Below are positions 10,489 to 18,942 of a stretch of DNA of 64,000 nt, one piece after another. How positions within the stretch are numbered: the stretch's first letter is position 1; the number at the start of each line of letters is the position of its first letter. Source of the stretch: Kosakonia cowanii JCM 10956 = DSM 18146 (lineage in GTDB: Bacteria; Pseudomonadota; Gammaproteobacteria; Enterobacterales; Enterobacteriaceae). The notes beneath the pieces were generated by a model, which saw only the letters and a program-made list of their open reading frames with translations, was not told the DNA's origin and made no database searches. Location: assembly GCF_001975225.1 (NCBI RefSeq), contig NZ_CP019445.1:62001-126000 (forward strand), read 5' to 3'. The position numbers and the translations under genes were made by a program.

Positions 10489-10770
10489 TCTGTATCCCTG
10501 AGTGATTGACCCGTTGTGAGAGGCGTCGTCATTATCATTCGCAACGGTTAGAAATACAAAATATCTGATGGATTCTGGAAAGCATCTCGCAAAGCGCATT
10601 TTTTGCGCGACGCCCGTGATGTTAGGCCGATCACACCCCGTGACGTAACATGTTACGTTGCGCGTCATTTGTTTTTAAAACAATAAGATAGATAGCGACA
10701 ACACCCGACCGGCTGCTAACGTTATGCGGTCTGTGTCCCTTACTACGCGGTGCTAATAAGCGAGAACACT
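10489..10770. promoter_or_regulatory. Divergent control region between yfhM and the alpha-glucoside PTS operon
   Basis: This 282-bp region must drive yfhM leftwards and the PTS genes rightwards. It has several nested symmetric elements: GTGAT and ATCAC nine bases apart (10616-10634), TCAC-ACCCC-GTGA (10631-10643), a perfect 16-bp palindrome (10643-10658) and TTGTTTT-T-AAAACAA (10669-10683). The GTGAT/ATCAC pair resembles a CRP site, but its spacer is nine rather than four bases, so I do not call it CRP. No coding sequence is visible. Confidence 0.6.
10643..10658. promoter_or_regulatory. Perfect 16-bp palindrome, candidate operator of the RpiR-type regulator
   Basis: The sequence ACGTAACATGTTACGT is identical to its reverse complement. 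It lies about 113 bp upstream of the PTS permease start. The obvious candidate ligand is the RpiR-family protein at 14628-15407, as such regulators bind palindromes near their sugar operons. The assignment is inference; the palindrome itself is seen directly. Confidence 0.5.
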
Positions 10771-12315
10771 ATGTCCAGAGCCGTGAATGCCCTACAAAAT
10801 TTTGGTAAGTCCCTTTTTGGCCCGGTGCTCATTTTGCCGATCGTTGGCCTGTTTATTGCCTTCGGTAATATCTTCGGCAATGGCAATCTGGCCGAATACC
10901 TTCCCTTTCTTGGTCACCCTCTTATTCAGCATACGGGTCAGTTGATCGCCAAATCCGCCGTTTCGGTGCTCGCCAACCTTGCGCTGGTGTTTGCCGTCGG
11001 CATCCCGGTCGGTCTGGCCTCGCGTGATAAAGGCTATGCCGCGCTGATTGGTCTGGTGACCTTTATCGTTTTCATTAATGCCATGAACGTCACGCTGCAA
11101 TTGCAGGGCGCGCTGGCACCGGCCGATCAGATGAAAGCCGCAGGCCAGGGGATGGTGCTGGGCGTGCAGGTGCTGGAGATGGGCGTTTTCGCCGGGATCC
11201 TCACCGGTGCGCTGTCGGGCTATCTCTACGACCGCTACTCCCGCGTGCAGTTTTCCGGCGCGATGGCGATCTACTCCGGGCACTGCTTTGTCGCCATCAT
11301 TATGTTGCCGGTCTCAATGGTGCTCGGCGTGGTGATGAGCGAACTGTGGCCCTTCGCCCAGCACGGCATCAGCGCGCTGGCGCTGGCGATTAAAGGCGCA
11401 GGCCCGTTTGGCGTGGCGGTGTACGGTTTCCTGGAGCGCATTCTGGTGCCGACCGGGCTGCATCATCTGGTCTATACGCCGTTTTTGTATACCGAACTGG
11501 GCGGCACGGCTGAAGTGTGCGGCAGCAGCTATCAGGGCGCGCGCAACATCTACTTTGCCGAAATGGCCTGCCCAGGTGTGACCAAACTGAGCAGCACCGT
11601 GGTGTGGGATGCGCGCGGCATCAGCAAGATGTTTGGCCTGCCCGCAGCGGCGCTGGCGATGTATGTGACGGCGAAACCGGAGCGCAAAGCCGCGGCAAAA
11701 GCGATTTTGATCCCCGCCGCGCTCACCTCGCTGCTGGTTGGCGTCACCGAGCCGATTGAGTTCTCTTTCCTCTTTATCGCCCCGCTGCTGTTCGTGGTGC
11801 ATGCGGTGCTGACCGGCATCGGCATGATGCTCTTCTCACTCTTCGGCGTTCATGCCATCGGCGCGAACGGCATTATCGACTTCATTCTCTACAACCTGCC
11901 GCTCGGCACCGAAAAGTCCAACTGGCCGATGTATCTGCTGGTCGGGTTGATTATGTTCGCCCTCTACTTCGTCACCTTCCGCTTCCTTATTTTGCGCTTC
12001 AACATGAAAACGCCGGGACGCGAGGAGGAGAGCGAAGAGACGCGCCTCTACAGCAAACAGGAGTACCAGGCGAAGGGGAATAACGACGCGGTGGGCGAAG
12101 CGATTATTAATGGCCTCGGCGGGCGCGAAAATATCGAGGTGGTGGACAACTGCTACACCCGTCTGCGCGTAACGGTAAAAGATGTGGCGGCTATCAATGA
12201 GCCGCAACTGAAAGCTACCGGCGCGAAAGGCGTGATTAAACAAGGTAATAACGTTCAGGTGGTCTACGGGCTGCATGTCAAAAAAATGCGAGAAGCTGTT
12301 GAGATGTTTCTCTGA
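10771..12315 (+). CDS. PTS alpha-glucoside (maltose-type) permease, EIICB
   Basis: An inner-membrane phosphotransferase permease that imports and phosphorylates an alpha-glucoside. From ATG 10771 it is 514 aa: an IIC domain of about ten membrane segments (FLERILVPTGLHHLVYTPF and TEPIEFSFLF are typical of the glucose/maltose group) followed by a IIB domain with the phosphorylated cysteine in DNCYTRLRV (Cys461). No IIA domain is present, so it should borrow EIIA-Glc. It resembles E. coli GlvC and Klebsiella AglA. A GTG at 10750 would add seven residues; ATG 10771 is preferred on family N-termini. The GH4 gene starts 12 bp after its stop, so they form an operon. Confidence 0.9.
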   Translation: MSRAVNALQNFGKSLFGPVLILPIVGLFIAFGNIFGNGNLAEYLPFLGHPLIQHTGQLIAKSAVSVLANLALVFAVGIPVGLASRDKGYAALIGLVTFIVFINAMNVTLQLQGALAPADQMKAAGQGMVLGVQVLEMGVFAGILTGALSGYLYDRYSRVQFSGAMAIYSGHCFVAIIMLPVSMVLGVVMSELWPFAQHGISALALAIKGAGPFGVAVYGFLERILVPTGLHHLVYTPFLYTELGGTAEVCGSSYQGARNIYFAEMACPGVTKLSSTVVWDARGISKMFGLPAAALAMYVTAKPERKAAAKAILIPAALTSLLVGVTEPIEFSFLFIAPLLFVVHAVLTGIGMMLFSLFGVHAIGANGIIDFILYNLPLGTEKSNWPMYLLVGLIMFALYFVTFRFLILRFNMKTPGREEESEETRLYSKQEYQAKGNNDAVGEAIINGLGGRENIEVVDNCYTRLRVTVKDVAAINEPQLKATGAKGVIKQGNNVQVVYGLHVKKMREAVEMFL

Positions 12316-12327
12316 AGGAGTCCAGAA

Positions 12328-13689
12328 ATGGTTAACCCCCCGTTTATCTTATCCATTGCCGGTGGTGGCAGCACGTATACGCCGGGCATCGTCAAAAGCC
12401 TGATGGTGCGGCTGGAGGATTTCCCGCTGGCGGAAATTCGCCTCTACGACATCGATGCCGAGCGGCAGAACACCATTGCGCCGGTGGTCGAGAAGGTGAT
12501 TCGCGATCACAGCGAGAGCATCAAATTTACCGTCACCAATGATGCCGAAACTGCCTTTCGCGGTGCGCACTTCGTCTTCGCCCAGATGCGCGTTGGCCAG
12601 TACAAGATGCGCGAGCAGGACGAGAAGATCCCGCTGCGCCACGGCGTGGTCGGCCAGGAGACCTGCGGACCAGGCGGGCTGGCCTACGGCCTGCGCACCA
12701 TTTTGCCGATGGTCGAGCTGATCGACCTGGTCGAGCGCTACGCGGATAAAAAAGCCTGGATCGTTAACTACTCCAACCCGGCAGCGATTGTCGCTGAAGG
12801 GGTACGCCGTCTGCGCCCGCACGCGCGGGTGCTCAATATTTGCGATATGCCGGTGGCGGCGATGCGCAATATGGGCGCGATCCTTGGGGTCGATCGCCAC
12901 CAGCTTGAGGTCGACTATTTTGGCCTTAACCACTTCGGCTGGTTTACCCAGGTGCGCGTCGATGGCGAAGATCGCCTCCCCGCCCTGCGCGAGCACGTCG
13001 CGCGCTTTGGCCTGCTGACGGAAGATGCCGCCCAGACCGATCCGCAGCACGCCGATCCGTCATGGGTGAAAACCTGGCGCAATATCAAGCCGATTATGGA
13101 TCACTTCCCGGAATATCTGCCGAACCCCTATTTACAGTACTACCTGATGCCGAACGAGATAGTTGATCATCAGGATCCCAACTACACCCGTGCCAATGAG
13201 GTGATGGACGGGCGCGAGAAAAAACTCTTCGCTGCGGCGGCTGAGTATAAGCAGACCGGTATTCTGCCTGATGCATTCCACGTCGGCGTTCACGGGGCGT
13301 TTATTGTCGATGTCGCCTGCTCGCTGGCCTTCAACTTGCGCCAGCGTCACCTGGTGATTGTTGAAAACAAGGGCGCGATTGCCAACCTGCCTTACGACGC
13401 AATGGTGGAAGTGCCGGCTTACATCACCAGTAACGGGCCGGAGCCAGTGCGCATGGGCGCAGTGCCGCTGTTCCACCAGACGCTGCTAATGCAGCAGCTG
13501 GCCTCAGAGCAGCTGCTGGTGGAAGCGACGATGGAGGGGAGTTACGAGAAGGCATTGCAGGCCTTTACCCTTAACCGCACCGTGCCGACCATGCAGCATG
13601 CCAAGGCGATCCTTGATGAGATGATTACCGCCAACCAGGATTACTGGCCAGCGCTGCAAAAAGCCTGGGAAAACGGCAAAGCGGTGTAA
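12328..13689 (+). CDS. 6-phospho-alpha-glucosidase, glycoside hydrolase family 4
   Basis: Hydrolyses the phosphorylated alpha-glucoside delivered by the upstream permease to glucose 6-phosphate plus a sugar, using NAD+ and a divalent metal. The 453-aa protein shows the nucleotide-binding loop GGGSTYTPG (12-20), the GH4 metal-site motif CDMP (Cys172), whose CD form is typical of alpha-specific members, and NHFGWF with the second metal ligand His202. A strong GAAGGAG ribosome binding site precedes ATG 12328. It resembles E. coli GlvA and Klebsiella AglB; I leave the symbol blank because the substrate (maltose, sucrose isomers or other) cannot be read from sequence. Confidence 0.92.
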   Translation: MVNPPFILSIAGGGSTYTPGIVKSLMVRLEDFPLAEIRLYDIDAERQNTIAPVVEKVIRDHSESIKFTVTNDAETAFRGAHFVFAQMRVGQYKMREQDEKIPLRHGVVGQETCGPGGLAYGLRTILPMVELIDLVERYADKKAWIVNYSNPAAIVAEGVRRLRPHARVLNICDMPVAAMRNMGAILGVDRHQLEVDYFGLNHFGWFTQVRVDGEDRLPALREHVARFGLLTEDAAQTDPQHADPSWVKTWRNIKPIMDHFPEYLPNPYLQYYLMPNEIVDHQDPNYTRANEVMDGREKKLFAAAAEYKQTGILPDAFHVGVHGAFIVDVACSLAFNLRQRHLVIVENKGAIANLPYDAMVEVPAYITSNGPEPVRMGAVPLFHQTLLMQQLASEQLLVEATMEGSYEKALQAFTLNRTVPTMQHAKAILDEMITANQDYWPALQKAWENGKAV

Positions 13690-13784
13690 TTTTCCGAGGT
13701 GGCTCGCGACGCGAGAGATGGTAGCTTGTCGGGTAGTGAAAAAACGTTAACAATTCAGATAACTGTTGATGACCCGGAGGCACC

Positions 13785-14627
13785 ATGTCCACCTCTTTTT
13801 TTGTCGCGGCCGACTGGCTGATAGAACACAGCGATGACCCTGAAATCCAGCTAATTGACGCCAGAATGGCGCCGGTTGGCCAGGAGCATCGCGATATGAA
13901 AGCGGAGTACCGCGCCGGACACCTGCCCGGTGCGGTCTTTTTTGATATTGAAGCCCTCTCCGATCACACCTCTCCCCTGCCCCATATGCTCTCTCGCCCG
14001 GAGACGTTTGCTGTCGCCATGCGCGAGTTAGGCGTCTGTCAGGATAAACACCTGGTGGTGTATGACGAAGGTAACCTCTTCTCCGCGCCGCGTGCCTGGT
14101 GGATGCTGCGCAAGGTTGGCGTTGAGAAGATCTCCATTCTCGCCGGTGGCCTGGCGGGCTGGCAGCGTGATGCCCTGCCGTTACAGCAGGGCGATGTTGC
14201 GCTGCCGGAGTCTGATTTCACCGCCAATTTCGATCCTTCTGTAGTGAAAAAAGTGACCGATGTGCTGCTGGCGAGCCACGAAGGCACCGCGCAGCTGGTC
14301 GATGCCCGCCCGGCGCCGCGTTTCAGTGGCGAGGTGGATGAGCCGCGCCCTGGACTTAAGCGTGGCCATATTCCCGGCGCGCTGAATGTGCCGTGGGTCG
14401 ATCTGGTGGCGGATGGTGAGCTGAAAACTACCGATGAACTGCTGCGCATTTTCCAGCGCCAGGGCGTCGATCTGCATAAGCCGATTATCGCCAGCTGCGG
14501 CTCCGGCGTGACCGCCACAGTGGTGCTGCTGGCGCTGGAGACGCTCGGCGTCAATACGGCAACGCTCTATGACGGCTCGTGGAGTGAATGGGGGGCGCGC
14601 GACGATCTGCCTGTCGAAACCGCGTAG
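13785..14627 (+). CDS. sseA: 3-mercaptopyruvate sulfurtransferase
   Basis: Transfers sulfur from 3-mercaptopyruvate to thiols or cyanide in the cytoplasm. The 280-aa protein has two rhodanese domains: an inactive N-terminal one, and a C-terminal one with the active-site loop CGSGVTA (Cys238), the loop that marks mercaptopyruvate rather than thiosulfate specificity. A good CCGGAGG site precedes ATG 13785. In E. coli sseA directly follows divergent yfhM; here the two sugar genes intervene, and an RpiR gene starts on the base after the sseA stop. The 95-bp gap upstream (13690-13784) contains a CTCGCG-A-CGCGAG inverted repeat (13703-13715) and room for an sseA promoter. Confidence 0.96.
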   Translation: MSTSFFVAADWLIEHSDDPEIQLIDARMAPVGQEHRDMKAEYRAGHLPGAVFFDIEALSDHTSPLPHMLSRPETFAVAMRELGVCQDKHLVVYDEGNLFSAPRAWWMLRKVGVEKISILAGGLAGWQRDALPLQQGDVALPESDFTANFDPSVVKKVTDVLLASHEGTAQLVDARPAPRFSGEVDEPRPGLKRGHIPGALNVPWVDLVADGELKTTDELLRIFQRQGVDLHKPIIASCGSGVTATVVLLALETLGVNTATLYDGSWSEWGARDDLPVETA

Positions 14628-15407
14628 ATGGATAACCGACTTGCGCCTTTGCTGACGCGCGGGGAGTCACTCTCCCGCGCTGAATACCGCGTGCTGGCTC
14701 ATCTTACGGAGCACCCGCTGCTGGTGGGCAATATTACCGTGCGCGCGCTGGCGCAGGCGACTTATGTTTCGACAGCGACGATTATTCGCCTCTGTCAGAA
14801 GCTGGGATTTAGCGGTTTTAGCGAGTTTATCTGGCACTGCAAGCAGTTGCTGGCGGATACGCCGCACCTGGCGGAGCAGCACCATGACGGCGTCGGTGAG
14901 CTGCCCGCTCTGTTCCAGCAGTTTATGGTCAATTATCAGCACACCTTTCAGTGGGTGACCGAGGAGAAGCGGCGGCAGTTTGCCAGCCTGCTGCGCGAGC
15001 GGGAGAGCTTTTTTCTCTACGGCGCGGGGTTCTCCTATCTGTTTGCCGAGTACCTGACCAAAAAGTTACAGGTGCTGGGCAAGACGGCGTTTATCTCCGG
15101 CCCTGGCGACAGCCGCAATATCTTTCTCAGCAACGCCGCGCGTTATCAGGTGTTTATCGCCGTTTCGCGCAGCGGCGAGACCGAGCAGGTGCTGGATAAG
15201 GCGCGGATTGCGCGAACGGTGGGAATGACGGTGGTGGCCTTTACCCGCGCGTCGGCCAATTCGCTGGCGGCGCTGGCGGATGTCCATTTCGCCCTTTACG
15301 ACGAGGCGGTGCATTTCGCCGCCGAAGCGGCGGGGATCACCTCGTTTGAGTCCAATCTGGTGCTGCTGATGGATCTGCTATTGCTGGAAGCGACGCAGGC
15401 CGGGTAG
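14628..15407 (+). CDS. RpiR-family transcriptional regulator (HTH plus SIS domain)
   Basis: The 259-aa protein has the two-part MurR/RpiR architecture: an N-terminal helix-turn-helix domain (about 1-75, with AQATYVSTATIIRLCQKLGF) and a C-terminal SIS sugar-phosphate-binding domain (about 115-245, with LYGAGFSYLFAEY and SRSGETEQVL). It is the likely regulator of the PTS/GH4 operon, sensing a phosphorylated sugar. Its ATG directly follows the sseA stop (TAGATG) with no clear ribosome binding site of its own, so its translation probably depends on sseA. A REP array follows. Confidence 0.88.
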   Translation: MDNRLAPLLTRGESLSRAEYRVLAHLTEHPLLVGNITVRALAQATYVSTATIIRLCQKLGFSGFSEFIWHCKQLLADTPHLAEQHHDGVGELPALFQQFMVNYQHTFQWVTEEKRRQFASLLRERESFFLYGAGFSYLFAEYLTKKLQVLGKTAFISGPGDSRNIFLSNAARYQVFIAVSRSGETEQVLDKARIARTVGMTVVAFTRASANSLAALADVHFALYDEAVHFAAEAAGITSFESNLVLLMDLLLLEATQAG

Positions 15408-15421
15408 CTGTGCGGAGAAAT

Positions 15422-15615
15422 GCCTGATGGCGCTGCGCTTATCAGGCCTACAAAGGCAGCCCATGCGATCCCTGGGCCGGATAAGGCGTTTACGCCGCCA
15501 TCCGGCATTAACACGGCACCAAAAACGTAGGCCGGATAAGGCATTTACGCCGCCAGCCGGCATTAACACGGCACCAAAAACGTAGGCCGGATAAGGCGTT
15601 TACGCCGCCATCCGG
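15422..15615. repeat. REP/BIME array A, 55-bp period
   Basis: Four REP-type palindromes fill the gap between the convergent RpiR and M48 genes. The first (15422-15451) has the cores GCCTGATGG and ATCAGGC. The next three start at 15476, 15531 and 15586, exactly 55 bp apart, with cores GCCGGATAAGG and CCATCCGGC or a variant. The linker between the last three is nearly identical in each copy, which indicates local tandem duplication. The rest of 15408-15656 shows nothing else. Confidence 0.92.
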
Positions 15616-15656
15616 CATTCACACGGCGCCGAAACCGTGAATCGCCCTCGGTAATA

Positions 15657-17654
15657 TCACGCCGAATGTTTCGACAACTCCCGGCGTGCCCATGCGCTTT
15701 CCGCGTATTCATTGAGCGCGACGTAAAACTCCTCGATGGACAACTTCTCGCGCTGCTCGCCTTTCAACAGGCCGCCGGGCAGGCTCAGCACCACTTTGCG
15801 GTTTTTCGGCTCAAAGATGAAGTTGCGCACCAGCCGGCTGACAAGCAGCTTCGGCGGCTGATAGCCTTCGCGCCAGAAAAGATCGATAAATACCCAATCG
15901 TTAATGCTGCGAATGCCAATATTCTCGATCGCGTCGAGCATAAACGGCGCGCTGAGCTGATAGCTCTCAATCCCCTGCGCCGTCAACGTAAAGAGCGGCT
16001 GGCGCACGCGGGTGTACATCGTCCAGCTTGCCAGCGCAAAGAGCAGTGAACCAGCCACAAGGCCGAAGGTAATCATATCCATCGGGCTGTTGGCCGAAGA
16101 GTTCCACTGAATGCTCAGCGTGAACACCATCACCGCAGCCGCCGCACAGAGCACCGTCAGCCCAACGAAGATCCACAAATTTTTCTTGCGCAGGGAGACC
16201 ACCAGCGTATCGGTGGCGCGGGAAGCGAGATCCTTAAGCTCAGACTGATAAGCCTCGTAATGGGCGTCAACTTCGCTGGCCATGCCGCTGGTCAGCGCCT
16301 TAGAGAGTGCAGAAGCATCGCGAAACAGGCTACGCATCCAGAGATAATCTGCCTCCTCGACCGGGCGCGACGCTTGCGCCATCAGCGCGTCATCCAGCGC
16401 GACGTTTAGCTGTTCAATACGCGCACGGGTCGGCGGATGGCTGTCGGTCGGGTGCGCCAGCGCCTCTTCCAGTGATGCGGAGAGATCGAAGCGGTCGCCG
16501 CTGCGCAGTTCAGTAAAGAGGCTATGCACCAGATCGTCAGTCGCCAGTTTGCGCTGGAAGAACTGCTCCATCGGCCCCTGAAAACGCTCATTGAGGGCGG
16601 AGAAACGCAGCAGCGACGCGGCAAGCGCCATCGATGAACTGGTGCGCGCCCCGGCGGCATCCGCTGCAAGCTCACGCACGCGGCTCCAGCCACTCACCGT
16701 TTCGTGGAACTGGCGGAAAAACCACATGCCAAGATGGATGGTCGGGTTCAACGCCAGGCGCTCCAGCCAGCCGCTGCCGCCAACATCACGATAGAAGTAG
16801 TTGAGGCTGTTCTCCATCCCGGCGTAAAGCCCGGCAAAGTGCAGCGTATAGAGCGTGTCATTACCGGAGAAGTGCCCCAGTTCATGACCGATGACCGCTG
16901 CCACCTCCTCTTTATTCATAAACGCCGCATAGCTGAGCGGGAAGTAGAGGGTGTTGCCGGTGAGCCGTTCGCCCTTCTCGATCTGCACCGGGCTTGCGGT
17001 GACATAGAAGCCTTCGAACAGGCCCACCACAATATTATCCGGCACGATCGCCTGCCCGCGCTGCGCAAGCTCCCTGACCCAGCGCCAGAGTTCCGGCGCA
17101 TCGTTTTCGCGCACGGCGGTGCCATGCACCTCCATATCCTGCGGCTCAAACAGGGTGAAACATTTTTTCAGCAGGAAGAGGCTCTTCAACACCATAATCA
17201 GCAGGGAGCCAATCACCAGCAGGATGAAGAGCACCAGCTTGATGTTTAACGCGCTCGCTGGCCCCAGGGTGTAGAGCCAGCAGATTTCATACAAGAAGAC
17301 CGCGATCAGCGCAAAACCGATGCAGGACATCACGGTGACCATGATAAAAGGCAGCAGTTTGCGACAGAGGTTAAAGGCGACAATCAGGTGATCGGCAGAG
17401 ATGCGCGCCCTGCGCACGCTGTAGAAACAGAGCGCCACCGCGCTGGCGCTGGCAAGCAGCGCCATCAGTGACAGAAAGATACCGGCTTTCGACAGAAAGT
17501 GGCGCAGCAGATCGGCCGCCGCGCTGTGCCCGACGGTGCCATATCGCGTGACCTGGTAGACATAGCCATCATCGATGCGAATGTTTTGCCAGCAGGCATA
17601 AACAAGCAATAAGAGGGGCACGCCGAAGCAGTAGAGCAGAGTTTTTCTGTCCAT
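15657..17654 (-). CDS. Large M48-family membrane metallopeptidase
   Basis: A predicted zinc peptidase of the inner membrane. The 665-aa protein has four N-terminal membrane segments (about 5-22, 58-78, 103-127, 138-160). The catalytic HELGH is at 257-261, and the third zinc ligand is expected at Glu328 in RELAADAAG. Two more membrane segments lie near 490-545, before a soluble C-terminal domain of about 120 residues. It is far longer than HtpX, LoiP or YcaL (about 250-290 aa) and unlike BepA, which lacks such membrane segments. It occupies the E. coli sseA-sseB interval that carries ryfA. Substrate unknown; quality control of membrane proteins is only a guess from the family. Confidence 0.85.
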   Translation of the reverse strand: MDRKTLLYCFGVPLLLLVYACWQNIRIDDGYVYQVTRYGTVGHSAAADLLRHFLSKAGIFLSLMALLASASAVALCFYSVRRARISADHLIVAFNLCRKLLPFIMVTVMSCIGFALIAVFLYEICWLYTLGPASALNIKLVLFILLVIGSLLIMVLKSLFLLKKCFTLFEPQDMEVHGTAVRENDAPELWRWVRELAQRGQAIVPDNIVVGLFEGFYVTASPVQIEKGERLTGNTLYFPLSYAAFMNKEEVAAVIGHELGHFSGNDTLYTLHFAGLYAGMENSLNYFYRDVGGSGWLERLALNPTIHLGMWFFRQFHETVSGWSRVRELAADAAGARTSSSMALAASLLRFSALNERFQGPMEQFFQRKLATDDLVHSLFTELRSGDRFDLSASLEEALAHPTDSHPPTRARIEQLNVALDDALMAQASRPVEEADYLWMRSLFRDASALSKALTSGMASEVDAHYEAYQSELKDLASRATDTLVVSLRKKNLWIFVGLTVLCAAAAVMVFTLSIQWNSSANSPMDMITFGLVAGSLLFALASWTMYTRVRQPLFTLTAQGIESYQLSAPFMLDAIENIGIRSINDWVFIDLFWREGYQPPKLLVSRLVRNFIFEPKNRKVVLSLPGGLLKGEQREKLSIEEFYVALNEYAESAWARRELSKHSA

Positions 17655-17763
17655 AACCTTAACCGTAAAGAAACGTAAAAGCGCACCCTACCACAGGGAT
17701 GGGCTGAATACATTCCCCACGAATTTAGGGGGGTAAGCGGTACGGGGCGTACCGCCTGAGACG

Positions 17764-18540
17764 TTAGATAATGCGGTTGGTTTTGAAATCGCGCAGGAAG
17801 CTGCCCCAGCGGCGCTCGTAGAACGGGGTGATGTGCGCCAGCATAAAGTGGCTGATGCCCTTCTCGCCTTCGGCGACCTGGCAGATATCAACTGGCTCAT
17901 CGCCCGGCAGCGTATCGGTCGCCACGCTGCCCGCGGCATGGATGATCTCTTCGATATCGCCTTCGGCTTCAATGCCAATTAACAGGTTTGCCTGCGCGTC
18001 GGCCTGCTCTTTAATGGAGCAGATAAAGGCGCGTTTGACGGTTTTAATGCTTTTGAACAGCGTGGTCAGGGAGTCGACCATCTGTGCGGGCGGCTCGGCA
18101 ACTTCCGAGAGCAGCAGCGCGGTACCGCCTTCAAGCACCTCTTGCTGGCTGAGCGGGCTGCCCTCTTCACCAACCAGATGGCTGATTTCACGCGGGGTGA
18201 ACTCTTTCCCGGTCGGAAGTTTAGCGTTAAGGAACAGGGTTTCGCCGAGCGTCATTTCAAACAGCGTGCGCGCGGGCATCACCACAAAGGCCTGCTCGTC
18301 GTCGATTGCCTGTTGCAGTGCGGCAAGGGAGGTGAAAAAGGGGATCACTGAGGTTCCGTCATCTTTTTCCCAGTGCTGGATATCGAGCGCGCTCTCTTCC
18401 ACCACCGCTTCGCCTTCTGCGGCATTGCCTGGCACCCAGACGGTAGAGTCGAGCAGCGTGCGGAAAAAGGCCGGACGGTAAGCGGGTTCGGTCGCCGCCT
18501 GCTCAAGCAGGGTTTCTAATTCGTTTTTCGTTTCGGACAT
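17764..18540 (-). CDS. sseB: SseB, enhanced serine sensitivity protein
   Basis: A 258-aa protein, the same length as E. coli SseB and very similar (MSETKNELETLLEQAATEP). The name comes from the serine-sensitive phenotype on overexpression; the biochemical role is not established. Two related SseB domains are visible, one at the N-terminus and a C-terminal one around 130-250. This SseB is not the type III secretion translocon protein of the same name in Salmonella SPI-2. A small GCGGTACG/CGTACCGC hairpin (17737-17755) lies after its stop, in the 109-bp gap to the M48 gene. Confidence 0.95.
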   Translation of the reverse strand: MSETKNELETLLEQAATEPAYRPAFFRTLLDSTVWVPGNAAEGEAVVEESALDIQHWEKDDGTSVIPFFTSLAALQQAIDDEQAFVVMPARTLFEMTLGETLFLNAKLPTGKEFTPREISHLVGEEGSPLSQQEVLEGGTALLLSEVAEPPAQMVDSLTTLFKSIKTVKRAFICSIKEQADAQANLLIGIEAEGDIEEIIHAAGSVATDTLPGDEPVDICQVAEGEKGISHFMLAHITPFYERRWGSFLRDFKTNRII

Positions 18541-18588
18541 AGGATCTCTGGTTCGTTTTCGTGCGTCATCGCGCCCAGGTTTTGCGCA

Positions 18589-18935
18589 TTGCCGGATGGC
18601 GGCGTTGCCTTATCCGGCCTACGGGTTCAGTACCACTTTATTGCCGGATGGCGGCGAAACGCCTTATCCGGCCTACGTTTACGGGCGCAACCCGTTGCTA
18701 CGGGGCGCTTTATTGCCGGATGGCGTCGTAAACGCCTTATCCGGCCTACGTTTACGGGCGCAACCCGTGGCTACGAGGCGCTTTATTGCCGGATGGCGGC
18801 GAAACGCCTTATCCGGCCTACGTTTTCAGGCGCAACCCGTGGCTACGGGGCGCTTTATTGCCGGATGGCGTCGTAAACGCCTTATCCGGCCTACGGGTCG
18901 CTTTTGTAGGCCTGATAAGCGCAGCGCCATCAGGC
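18589..18935. repeat. REP/BIME array B, 72-73-bp period
   Basis: Between sseB and pepB are five copies of a palindrome with the arms TTGCCGGATGGCG and CTTATCCGGCCTAC, at 18589, 18641, 18713, 18786 and 18858, plus a final REP of the other type at 18906-18935. The last four copies repeat every 72-73 bp. They share a private linker containing GGGCGCAACCCGT and GGGCGCTTTAT or close variants, seen in none of the other arrays. The array fills the 400-bp gap (18541-18942), in which I see no gene. Confidence 0.92.
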
Positions 18936-18942
18936 ACAACGC

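Noticed and set aside
10616..10634. CRP site upstream of the PTS operon (GTGAT and ATCAC)
   Set aside because: The half sites are nine bases apart instead of four, so a CRP dimer would not fit. CRP control is likely for such an operon but I cannot show a site.
15408..15656. Search for the ryfA small RNA in the former sseA-sseB interval
   Set aside because: Only REP units are present; I found no sequence I recognise as ryfA here or in 17655-17763.
10489..18540. A mobile island explaining the PTS and M48 genes
   Set aside because: No integrase, transposase, tRNA gene or direct repeats at the borders, and base composition looks like the neighbours. Lineage-specific gain or loss by homologous exchange is simpler.
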